DNA of 64,000 bases from Neoechinorhynchus agilis (lineage: Eukaryota; Acanthocephala), in the NCBI GenBank assembly GCA_051530055.1, contig CM121341.1:11346001-11410000 (forward strand). The letters run 5' to 3'. Positions within the stretch are counted from its first letter, which is position 1. Each line of letters starts with the position of its first letter. A program made the position numbers and the translations under genes. The notes under the pieces were generated by a model, which saw nothing but the letters and a program-made list of their open reading frames with translations, had not been told where the DNA came from and made no database searches. Of this stretch, positions 50,571 to 60,009 are shown in pieces.

Positions 50571-51960
50571 TTAAACAGAATCGCGCTCTTCAGTACCAAC
50601 TATAGACGCCAATGTCTTATTTACGCTTTTGTATTTGTTTTTACAAAAGCTTGAACCATATTTTTGCTCGTGCTTCAATATCTGTCTTGTGATTTTTGAA
50701 AACTGTTTATCAGCCGAAAAAACTCGACAGTTTAAGGCATTGCCATTGTCCTCGTCCTCGTTTATAATTTGACTTTGATCTTTTCTGTGTAGCCTATTAG
50801 GCTCTATTTCTGAAACCAACCTATCAAGGATAAGAATGTTCTCTGGAATATATCCAGAATATCGACTGTCGATACTATCGATTATACTAATTTCTTCAAT
50901 TTTGATATCGATCGTGTATACTGGGTGATTATCGACCATTTCAAATGCCTGGAGAATGTCCGAAAGATTGCCTTGTCCATCGAAAATCATAAAATTGTTG
51001 TGAGAAATCACGATTCGAAAATATGGATGACAGATTAACTTTGCATGCAAAAATCCACGGAATGATTTAATCGGTAAAGACGCACAACATTGCAAGTAAC
51101 TTTGATATATCATTTCCTGTATAAAAAAGATAATGGATTGATTGACTTTGAATTTATACCTTTTGCCAGTACACTTTTATCATAATAAAAACTTGAGAAT
51201 GCGGATTAATTTGCTCAGATTCGTTTGCTCTGCATCCCCATGGGTTTGCTACTAAATTTTTTTTAATGTAAACGTAGTTATTCAGTGCAAGGTTCTTCCC
51301 CTAATGCCGTTCATCCGTTCCCCACAAAGACGGACGAACTTTAATCAATGCGGCATTATAGTTGAAAAAGAAGGAATTTCTCACGAATGTTTTACTTTTT
51401 GAGTAGGGACATTCGGCATTTTTAATGATAAGAATCTCCAGGCAAAATAATAAACGGATGCCAATTAAAGGCCTAATTTTCTCCCGGTTCTTTAATTATT
51501 GCAAATTAAATAGTAGGCTAAAATAAAATTAATCGATTATTCAAAAATATGCGTTGGATTTTGGGAACTCACCGTTTTTAGTAGTAACTTTAGGTGATCA
51601 CATTCTCTACTAAAGGCTAAACAAACTTACATGCTTCCACTTGTTGTCCACCTTCTTTAATAAACCTTTCGGCCTTAAAATCTCTTCTTAAAATAAGAGG
51701 ATTACTGCTTCTTAAATGATTTAGTGAGCCCACCTCACATGATCCTTCAACGGTGATATACTAATTCCGCATGGACAGAATTCTCCCTTGAGTTTCACGT
51801 AATTTAACAAGCATTGTTGACAAACTAAATTCGAGCGCTAAATTCTACACAACATAGGTTTGTGTTACTTACAAAAATGACTACAAGGGTACACTATACA
51901 AGGCACCGAAGCAATCTCATCACAGCACTTGCACTTTACTTCATTCGGAATGTTCATCAT
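50571..51960 (-). CDS. PCGF-like RING and RAWUL protein (Polycomb PRC1 type), 5 exons, 290 residues
   Basis: Exons 51960-51873, 51824-51734, 51686-51631, 51251-51160 and 51116-50571 join in frame (873 nt). Introns are 48, 47, 379 and 43 bp, all GT-AG. Residues ~10-48 form a RING finger: CKCCDE, then PCSHFFCQQC, then FCPCG, i.e. CxxC, CxHxxCxxC and CxC. After it, VRRDFKAERF resembles the RRRDFYAAH segment of PCGF proteins. Residues ~95-175 fit a RAWUL ubiquitin-like domain: QVFIMIKVY, then YLQCCASLPIKSFRGFLHAK (compare Psc YLRCPAACRVSHLKRFV), then a LSDILQAFEM helix. PCGF proteins pair with RING1 to ubiquitinate histone H2A in Polycomb complexes. The last ~90 residues are polar and unassigned. 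Divergent; the last zinc pair is CPC rather than CPxC. Confidence 0.68.
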
Positions 51961-52382
51961 ACCAAACAAATCGGTGCTCGAAACGAAAAATATATGTAAC
52001 ACTGTGTGTGCTAGGTTTTTCGCTAATATTAAAAAACGCATAACGTGACCACTTTTATTAAAAAACGTAATTTAAGTTTGCTAATCGTCCACTCTGGGAT
52101 TACGGCCATTTGTTCTCAAGTTCAATGTGGACGACCCAGCAAAGCTGAAATCTCTTGCTCGGGTAACGATTTCGAAGAAAGTCATTTGTTGGTGGTAGAC
52201 TGTTAAGGACTTATTGGAGGTCCGCCCTTGCACTGAAACTTTGCTTATCGTAGAAGTGTGAAAGATTATGGATCAATAACTGAAAATTCTTGGGGTTTTT
52301 GCGATGTGATTGAGTCCGATGTGGAGCTCGAACCCATGGCATTTTAGATTTCTACTATATTAATTTTATCTTTTCAAGTCAG
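51961..52382. other. intergenic, 5' side of the PCGF-like gene
   Basis: About 420 bp without a recognised gene or repeat. It should include the promoter of the minus-strand PCGF-like gene, but no element is clear. Confidence 0.3.
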
Positions 52383-52735
52383 GCCAGCCGGTAACTTATT
52401 AAATACCAAATGTGTGGCCTTTTATCACAGCTGATAATTTTCCTTGGCCGCACATTTCACCGATATGGCTTAAGGAAGTGCATAAAATCACTTATTAACC
52501 TGAACCATACAGCCACGAGTTTGTAGCACTTCGACGCAGAATAAATGTAACCGATTAATCAGACCTAAAAAGATAATTGGCTCAAAAGTAAAAACTATCA
52601 GAGTTTGTACATTCCATAGTTTGGCCGAGGTGGTCCAGTGGACTTTAGCCCAAAATCCCTGTTTCAAGGTCAAAGGGGGCTAAAAATCCGTGAGCACCGA
52701 TGGTGCCCAGAGGAGAAATTATCAGCCGTGTAAGG
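52383..52735 (+). repeat. foldback element F3 with internal tRNA-like segment
   Basis: The left arm (CACAGCTGATAATTTTCCTT, about 52426) and right arm (AAATTATCAGCCGTG, about 52717) are inverted. Between them the plus strand reads TGGCCGAGGTGG (52622-52633), an 11/12 match to the pol III A box (TRGCNNAGYNGG), then GGTCCAGTGGAC. About 45 nt on lies a decayed B-box region (TTTCAAGGTCAAAGG). The same order occurs on the minus strand at 37816-38135, where the B box is perfect. Confidence 0.7.
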
Positions 52736-53334
52736 GATGCTCACTTGAACACAGAATATACTAATTTTTAATATTTCACATTTTCCTATCTCTCTCACAA
52801 TTGAGACAATTAGCGCCGCTGGATCAGTTGGAAAATGGCGCAACAACAAAGTCGCATCAGCGATCCAGGAAGGGAATGTTTGATGTGTCCTCCATTCAAT
52901 GGAGGATAAAGATGTTTAGTCTTTTCCTTTGTCATAAATGATGATTTTCTCGATAATTAAAGAGAGCTTCCTTTCATCTACTTCTAAGCAATCTTGATAA
53001 ACGCGTATAAGATTATGCCTGCGAAATATCGAACCTTATATATTCCTTCATTTTTTCGGCCACATAAAAAAATTGAAGAAATGAAATCCTTTTAAAATTA
53101 ACGTTTGATTCCATATTGTAGAAAGATATCAAAGATAGGAGAATTGCAGATTACAGTGTTTCGTAGCCAAAGAAGAATAAAACCGATTGCAATTAAACAA
53201 TTTCGATAAAACGGCCGAAGACAAACATAAGTCCACATCGCCCATTTAGGGATTTCAAAACATACCCATTAAGACAACGCGTATTATAGAGAATCAAACA
53301 AGAATCTTCGCTCGTTTCCATCAATTGTCCTGTT

Positions 53335-53545
53335 CGAACCAATATTTCGTAGTTTCACTCCTTCAAGGGTTTGAAAAACACATGATCTACAAAGGTCTCT
53401 CCCTCTTTTGTATGAACTTTTACGGGATTGGTAGCATATCCCTCTCGCGTTCTTAGACGAAGACAGTGTCTCCGATTCCCCGTTTTCGCTGGGCTTGAAA
53501 GTGTTCCGTGTTTGTGAAGTAAAACTCCGAAATATCGGTCATTAA
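53335..53545. repeat. foldback element F4 with hammerhead-like boxes at both ends
   Basis: The left end GAACCAATATTTCGTAGTTT is the inverted counterpart of the right end AAAACTCCGAAATATCGGTC. Each end, read outward, has a CTTGA- or CTGA-like phrase, a short spacer and CGAAATAT. The interior (~120 bp) has no coding signal that I trust. Confidence 0.65.
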
Positions 53546-53900
53546 TAACCATTTGTTCTTAATCGCGGAAATAGCTCAAATACAAAACCTGCGGTTGACA
53601 AATCAGTCGACAATACACCAACTATGTTTGTGAGTATGTAAATGAATGTGCGAATGAAGCACTTAAACAATGACCGATAAAATGAGACGTCCTCAATAAA
53701 TATTCTAATCTAATAAAATACGTTTTATCAAGGATTGCAATTGCCCCAATACAAACTCTATCACTCCGAAGGATATTCTTACAATGAATAAAAATATTAA
53801 GTTCGCCGAATGTTCCAACGACTTTTGAACAACATTCCGAGCCACCATTTTCGATTGTCCTTATTTGAGAAATTAACGCAGTTAAAAACAATTTTTTTCA

Positions 53901-54081
53901 GACCAATATTTTTCTTAGTTTCACTCCTTTTTCAGGGTTGTGAAAACAACATGAGCGATTGCTTGTAAAGATCCCTTCTTCTTCCATCAAATCAGACAAA
54001 TAATCAAGCATTGAGTCCATCACCAAAGGGCGTGTTTTTCAGGACCCTGAAGAACAAACAAAACTCCGAAATATTGGTTCA
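53901..54081. repeat. foldback element F5, sister of F4
   Basis: The left end GACCAATATTTTTCTTAGTT and right end ACAAAACTCCGAAATATTGG plus TTC are inverted counterparts. The right half holds CCCTGAAGAACAAACAAAAC then TCCGAAATATT. It lies ~360 bp from F4. A solo right end recurs at 56427-56460. Confidence 0.65.
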
Positions 54082-54274
54082 AAAAAATAAAATATTTTTC
54101 GAGGAAAAGATACTTTTTTTTCTTAGTTTTGCCTTCTCGCAGGATTTAAGTTCATTAATTTATTTCCGAATCTTGATAAAATGTCGAAATTATTCGAAGG
54201 AAATAAATTAGTGAATTTTTGAATCCGGTGGGAAAACTAAGAAAAAGAATGTAAAACATTTGTGTCAATTTTTG

Positions 54275-54722
54275 AAGACTGGCCAGCCAGTAACTTATTA
54301 AATATCAATGTGTGGCCTTTTATCATGGCTGATAATTTTTACGGTAACACAGCCCACCGATCAGGTTCAGGAAAGCGAATAAAATCACACTTAATACACT
54401 GAATCATCCGGTATGAGTTTATAACCACACGCACACTTATAGCTTTCTCTCATACTAGAGAGGTCGCTTTGCCAGCTTGTCCTCAAAAATCAAACTTCAT
54501 CCGATCGCCTTAGGTCCTCCGTCACACTATCCATCCATCTTTTTTTCGGTCTTGACGAAATACCGCTGAAGGGAACAAACTCAATGATGAGTTCCGCCTC
54601 CTCCGAAGATATCGGAGAATCCGGAGGAATGAACGAAACTCATTACCGTATGCATCAGAGTTTAAGTGATTTTATTCGCATGCCCGAAAAACTATCAACC
54701 GTGATAATAGGCCAACTTAATT
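54275..54722. repeat. foldback element of the tRNA-like family
   Basis: The left arm 54283-54400 (GTGTGGCCTTTTATCATGGC, then GCGAATAAAATCACAC) and right arm 54655-54720 (AAGTGATTTTATTCGCATGC, then ACCGTGATAATAGGCC) are inverted copies. I do not see a clear A or B box in the interior of this copy. Confidence 0.65.
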
Positions 54723-54937
54723 TGTTTCAATTACTTAAATAAGGACAACTGGAAGAATCATGTACGTTTTACGTCATTGTAATCGTTACACTCCGTTTCA
54801 AATCGGCAGCCGTCGTGATCGGTGTGCACATGAAACTCACAATGTCGTTTGTATACGTGAAATCGACATTTGTTCGTTTGAAACGGCTTCGTTTTTTTCC
54901 GTGTAGTGTTTAAGTTTATTAAAGTTCGTTTTAGAAA

Positions 54938-55846
54938 ATGGCTCCAAAGCGAGCTAAACGTGGCAGACCTCGGAAAACGCAAGTTAAAAGGACAAAAAAT
55001 GAAGAGTTTGATGACTTTATCGCCTCTTCACCGAGTGATGAAAAGGACGGGTCAGAACCGGAACGAAGTGATCTCGTTGATGAATGTGAAGAATTATTTA
55101 AAACTCGGAATCTTTATATTGTTCTGGGTCTTCCTTCAAAGGACGTTTCAATGGCTGAAATCCGGCGTGCTTACTATAAAAGCGCATTGGCCAATCATCC
55201 AGATAAAGTCGAGGAATCGAAGAAAAGCGAAGCAAATCAAAAGTTCATTCTGATCAATCGCGTTTACAATATTATTGGGAATGTATCGAAGCGGGCCGAT
55301 TACGATAGAACTGGATGTATCAACGAAGATGTTTCGAATCTGAACTGTGATTATCGTTCCGTGTTTACTGCACGCGTTACAGTTGACGAGATTCGAGATT
55401 TTGAGAGGTTTTATCGATTTAGTCAAGAAGAGAAGAACGACGTTATCCGTCTCTACGAGCAACACAAAGGTGATTGGGATCGGATAAGTGAATTTCTTCT
55501 TCTTTATCGAATCGAGGACGATGATCGATATAAAGAGATTGCAAAGGCCAATGTCGAAGCTTATAAAGAAGAACGACCGTCTAAATTGCAAGCTAGGCAA
55601 AAGAAGTATAAAAAAGAAGCAAAAGAAGCTGATAAACAGGATATGGATGGTCTTATTAAAAGGATACAGGGTCGAAAGCAAGGGTACGATGATATGATCG
55701 ATCAACTCGAAGCGAAGTATGTTAAAAAAGGAGATAATCCAGAGGCCATTATGGATGCTCCGCCGCAAGAACGTATATTAAGGATTAGGAGACCAAGAAA
55801 GTACATTCCTTTCATCAATGTACCTAAAAGGAGTAGAAGACGCTGA
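54938..55846 (+). CDS. DNAJC9: DNAJC9-type J-domain histone cochaperone, intronless, 302 residues
   Basis: DNAJC9 binds H3-H4 and recruits HSP70 through its J domain during histone supply in the nucleus. The J domain spans residues ~55-122, with helix II ending in the catalytic HPD (87-89: ANHPDKVE). The family-specific part follows: FTARVTVDEIRDFERFYRFS, a KGDWDRISEFLL stretch like the human KGDMDQIMESVL, then a charged helix (KLQARQKKYKKEAKEADKQD) and the end QLEAKYVKKG. An extra N-terminal 35-40 residues hold KRGRPRKTQ, an AT-hook-like GRP core, and an acidic patch, neither of which the human protein has. The ATG lies 3 nt after CGTTTTAG. AATAAA at 55869-55874 is a likely poly(A) signal. 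Confidence 0.93.
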   Translation: MAPKRAKRGRPRKTQVKRTKNEEFDDFIASSPSDEKDGSEPERSDLVDECEELFKTRNLYIVLGLPSKDVSMAEIRRAYYKSALANHPDKVEESKKSEANQKFILINRVYNIIGNVSKRADYDRTGCINEDVSNLNCDYRSVFTARVTVDEIRDFERFYRFSQEEKNDVIRLYEQHKGDWDRISEFLLLYRIEDDDRYKEIAKANVEAYKEERPSKLQARQKKYKKEAKEADKQDMDGLIKRIQGRKQGYDDMIDQLEAKYVKKGDNPEAIMDAPPQERILRIRRPRKYIPFINVPKRSRRR

Positions 55847-55874
55847 AATTTAGATTGTGGCCAGAAAAAATAAA

Positions 55875-56809
55875 TGAATTTACAATTAGACGGTAACTAT
55901 GTAAAAAACGTATCTGGCCAATCTTTTGGAAAAAGAACGAACAACTGCTATAACTCAGTGAAATATTCAATTTGTGTAGTTCTTCGTTTTATTGCCCAAA
56001 AATTGTCTAAATCGAAGTTAAACCTTGCATCTTTTTGTTACTTAAAGTCAAAAAAATTTCCTTACATAATGAATGTCCAAATGAAATTTAATAATTTGTT
56101 CATAAAATACTATTGATGTTCATTTATTGTCTAAAGTGCAGCTATCAAAAAATCTGATTACTCTGGTAGACTAATGAGATTATATCCCTACGTTATTATG
56201 GATGAGTCCGAGATTGTCGACTGATTTCTCAATCGCCTGTTTTCTTTTCGATTGTTGTTATTTTATCACTTTACGCCAGTGAAACGATTCAATCTCTTCT
56301 CCGTTGCTCTTAAGGCCCATGATTATCGAAGTTTGTGTACAAGGCGCCAGTACCGAAAAACCTTGATCGGTAATTATTTAGATCCTCAAGGTGAGACTGA
56401 TGGTCGTAAGGAGAGGACGGCCAAGACCCTGAAGTAGGACTAAAACTCCGAAATATTAGTTCTAAACATACATCTCGTTTCAATTGGGTAAAGTGCTAAA
56501 ATAACGACAATCTTAAATATCCCGGAAATAATGAATCTCACATCTTATTGTTCAAATGACATCAATAATCACGGGAGTTTCCGCGTCGTTCTCAATAGCC
56601 ATTTATTGTCGTGAACTTTCCAATGTTACAAGTTCCACGATTAAGAGAGTCAAAATGGGAATGAAGCTCTGAAATTGCAGCAAGGACCGGTACACTTCAG
56701 ATGGCCGGACTATCTACGGGACAAAACATCGGCGCAACCGGAGAGATAGAAATTTGAGTAAACTGAGAAACCTACTTAGAATGCTCATGAGTAGATTTCC
56801 ACTCAGTTT
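55875..56809. other. intergenic with one hammerhead-like box
   Basis: No gene recognised. At 56427-56460 the plus strand reads CCCTGAAGTAGGACTAAAAC then TCCGAAATATTAG, matching the right ends of F4 and F5. Its GGA/TCC arms could close a short hairpin. No partner arm is obvious. Confidence 0.4.
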
Positions 56810-58002
56810 TTGAGACACGCTGATGGTGAGCAAAATGAAGTTCACAATGTAATCTACATGCTTTTTAACACTTGCATAAATGCATCTCACTCTTGGATGT
56901 TTAAAACTGAACTAGTCGGGTTTCTTATTAAAAATCATTTTAAACGTTCAGTTATAGAAGTTTTCGAATGCAATTCAATTTTAACCGAGATTCTCGAATT
57001 CGTTAGCAAATAATTAGCGATGTAATTGTGCAGTATAAAGCTCCGTTCAAAACAATACTTTGCAATATTCTTAATTCTCAAGAGTTTATTGCGTAGCTTT
57101 CGTAGGGCACAAATTGTAAGGTTTTTAATTACTGGTACGAAGTCTGTAAATGCTATATTTTCGTGTCATACCTTCGGCGTTGTTTAGCAAACAAAACTAG
57201 TGTTGACAAAACCTTCAGGTTGCTTCAACTTCTTCTAAAGTTGATATGTGCGATCAAGAACGTTCTAGAAATCAGAGTCATTAACGATATAATGGATTTT
57301 CTGAAGCTACTTATTTTGATATCGCTGATATACTTTCAAGTATCATATTGTGATTTGATTGAAGAAGTTATCAATCGGCAGTCTCCTGCAAGAATTTTAC
57401 GTGAATATATCTCGAAAAAAATCGATCGTATGTGTCCTCGACCGATCATTATGATAAAATCGTATGTGGTTGAAAAAATCTATAACTTTATACGAAATTT
57501 GAGCATCCATAAGGCAGAACTATACTCGTTGTCAACTCAGAGTTCTATTGAACTACAATCGAGTTCTGATCCGAACGATGTGAATGAAACGGTTTTTTTA
57601 CAAAAAGCGAATTCGTGTAAACCTTCCACGGAGGGAACCACTCCATTGCATTATGAGACGGGATACCGGCAAGAGAACTTGTGGGTTCAAGCAGCAGCCA
57701 AAGCTCAGCTAAACGAATCACTTCTTGAGGAATATGAACCAACAGAGGATGATATGGAATTAATGTTTCGCAGACTGTTTGAGGATCTTAGATGTTTCGG
57801 CTACATCTTTGGAGCGAGTAACGATAGTCGTATCAAGAATATGGTTGCTGAAATGGAAGAGAAATTAATCGAAAACCGCAAGAAGAATGGAGATTTTAAG
57901 TTGTCGCTTCGTAAAGACGAGATAGAATGCATCGGAAATCAATTAAGGCCGTTTTTCGAATCAATGGAGCTTTTGAACTTACCGGATCTTCTTTGGGAAT
58001 AG
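56810..58002 (+). CDS. unidentified gene, last exon 57163-58002 with a signal-peptide-like segment
   Basis: The long open stretch 57163-58002 (no ATG at its left edge) ends FESMELLNLPDLLWE. Its first ATG with a good context, at 57292, begins MDFLKLLILISLIYFQVSYC, which looks like a cleavable signal peptide. It is followed by ~217 residues with four N-glycosylation sequons (NLS, NET, NES, NDS) and a mostly helical acidic C-terminal half. Alternatively the hydrophobic part is an internal helix of a longer protein: 56810-57004 also reads like a helical coding exon (LVGFLIKNHFKRSVIEVFE), but I could not join the two with sound splice sites. No family recognised. Confidence 0.55.
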
Positions 58003-58239
58003 ATGTTTTTCTATACATTAGAACTAGTTTATTCACAATAGATAACTATATTCTGGCTTTGTATTGTGAGATGATCTCAGGCGTAATTTAAACACTTTCA
58101 ATCAATTTTATGTTGTAAGCTTCAAAGTGTTTTTGATCAACCTAGGTGTCCGAAACTTTTCCTATATGCCTTCCACCTCTCCCTCTCGTTAACTTCAAAA
58201 GTTTCTGCACCAATCACAAACTCCACCTGAATTTCTCGA

Positions 58240-58840
58240 AATGCTTCGAGTTGATCCTTTCAATCTCCCGCATCCCCATATCCTACCCAATTTTTTTAAA
58301 TGACATCCTATGAGTCACCTCCCTCCGAATTCTCAGTCTCCAATTTCAATCAAAACCGAAATGAGACTCGCACATTACACTTTCCCTCAAATGCCTCCGT
58401 CATTTGGGATCCCGTATTTTGCAACCTGTCCAAATCACAAACCCGTCGCCTTGAAGCGTTTCATAGAAGGCATCTAAAGTTTGCACAGTGAATTTTCCCT
58501 CACTCACCGAGTGTCTTTACAGGATTTTCATCAAAAAATAAAACCCCTATCAACCCTACCACCACAATTTCTTCCACATATCTCTCCCTTTTCATACGAG
58601 CACAACACTCTTAATCCTAATTCGTTTCATCCTCCTTCGACATCGCACCTCCATCCACCTCCGCTCCTTTTTCCGTACTGCCAGATCTTCTCGGATATCA
58701 TAACCTGAAATGAACCTGAGGAAAGAACCAAATAAGCAAACTCCCCTGACAAAGCTTTCTTGTATTTTTCTCCCAAAACAACCTCAAGTAGTCCGACGAA
58801 ACGGACGAAATATTGAGATCAATAAAACAGCCTTTATTTT
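58240..58840 (+). mobile_element. LINE 3'-end remnant with adjoining hammerhead-like box
   Basis: Translation near 58393-58480 gives ASVIWDPVFCNLS and RRLEAFHRRHLKF, close to the VWDP and LExxQRRxxKF landmarks after the reverse transcriptase of many LINEs. 58540-58740 is nearly the same as 43845-44040. The tail at 58782-58815 reads CCTCAAGTAGTCCGACGAAA then CGGACGAAATATTG, the dispersed form of the satellite A box, and runs into CAATAAAAC. Frames are broken. Confidence 0.6.
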
Positions 58841-58897
58841 TATAATCACCAAGGAACACATAAATAGATCATATCGAGAAAATTCACCGGGATGGTT

Positions 58898-59059
58898 AAT
58901 TTTGACTCGTTGTGACGATAATCCCGGTTAAAAATCATTTTATTGTAGAAGTGACAAACTTGCGAAACAATGATTGAGAAGGCGAGGTCTCCTCTTTAGA
59001 AATATTTCAGTACAATAAAATTATTTTTAACCGGGATTATCTTCATCACAAGTCAAAAC
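58898..59059. repeat. foldback element F6 (MITE-like), ~48-bp arms
   Basis: Arms 58898-58946 and 59011-59059 are near-perfect inverted copies sharing GATAATCCCGGTTAAAAAT and TTTTATTGTA. About 65 bp lies between, including GAAGGCGAGGTCTCC. No coding capacity. Confidence 0.85.
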
Positions 59060-59084
59060 ATAAATAAATGAACCCCACTCGACT

Positions 59085-59215
59085 GGATATTCCAACCCAA
59101 CCGAACCCGTAATCTACTCCAAAATCAACTACCGCATTCATTGAATAAATCAGAACTCGAGGCCCTATCCTTTTTGATTAAGAAATAAACTTGTTATTAT
59201 TAATTCGTTAAGATT
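59085..59215. repeat. family X fragment
   Basis: CGTAATCTACTCCAAAATCA and CGCATTCATTGAATAAATCA, then AATAAACTTGTTATTATTAA, match the interior and end of F2 at 23.3-23.6 kb and the fragment at 8.2-8.4 kb. Confidence 0.65.
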
Positions 59216-59295
59216 TTAAATAAGTTATTAGTGTATGCTTAACTTTGAAATGTCCGCTTCTTTTTGTTTACCGCACTGAGAAACATTTCGTTTAT

Positions 59296-59484
59296 GTATA
59301 CTTTTGGTGAAAATAGTACCGGTCATAACATATTTGATTAATTTTTTTATCGCGCGCATTCGAGCAATATAATCTTAATTTGTAAAACCCTTTTAGATAA
59401 CTGACGAGGCGAGGTTACCACGCAAAATATTTCCAATAAATCAAATATGTTATGACCGGGATTATTTTCCCCCAAAGTATACTT
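59296..59484. repeat. foldback element F7, sister of F6
   Basis: The left arm (GTATACTTTTGGTGAAAATA then CCGGTCATAACATATTTGAT) and right arm (AATCAAATATGTTATGACCG then GGATTATTTTCC and AGTATAC) are inverted with ~5 mismatches in 46 bp. The ATAATCCCGGT core and the central GACGAGGCGAGGT phrase are shared with F6, 240 bp away. Confidence 0.85.
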
Positions 59485-60009
59485 TGATTATTCCGAAGGA
59501 TTTTCTATCGATGATTTCATTTATGGTGACCAGCAAAAGATCACTAATCAAATGTGATGATAGCGAGGCTTTAATTTGTTTTGGTTTGATCACTTTATTG
59601 ATTTGAATCGAAGAAGTCATAAATACGTCTAATATTTGCCTTTGAAATTGTGAAATATTATAAAGGTCTTTATTATCTTATCAATGAAAGGAAGTATAAG
59701 TTTTTATAAAACAGAATTCGCGTAAAGTTTTAATGCTGACCACCACTTTGAAGATCACACTTTGACAGGTCAGCGACTCGCCGTCGTCGCGAATTTGACC
59801 AGTGACCGTAGCAGCAGCGAAGTACCCACAAGTGTGAAAATCGCAAACAATTTGAGAGACCGTTGGGCAATGTTAGTTTTTCGGGTACTTAGGTATTATA
59901 TCAACACAGCTATTTTTTTATAAATTACACGCTCCATCACAATATTAGGAGTTCCATTAGTTGATGACAATATTTATATTGAGGCGGCATCCAAGGAATT
60001 CTGGGAAGT

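Noticed and set aside
55148-55768. 206-codon minus-strand frame antisense to DNAJC9
   Set aside because: It is the shadow of a conserved J-domain gene on the other strand, with low-complexity hydrophobic composition and no domain.
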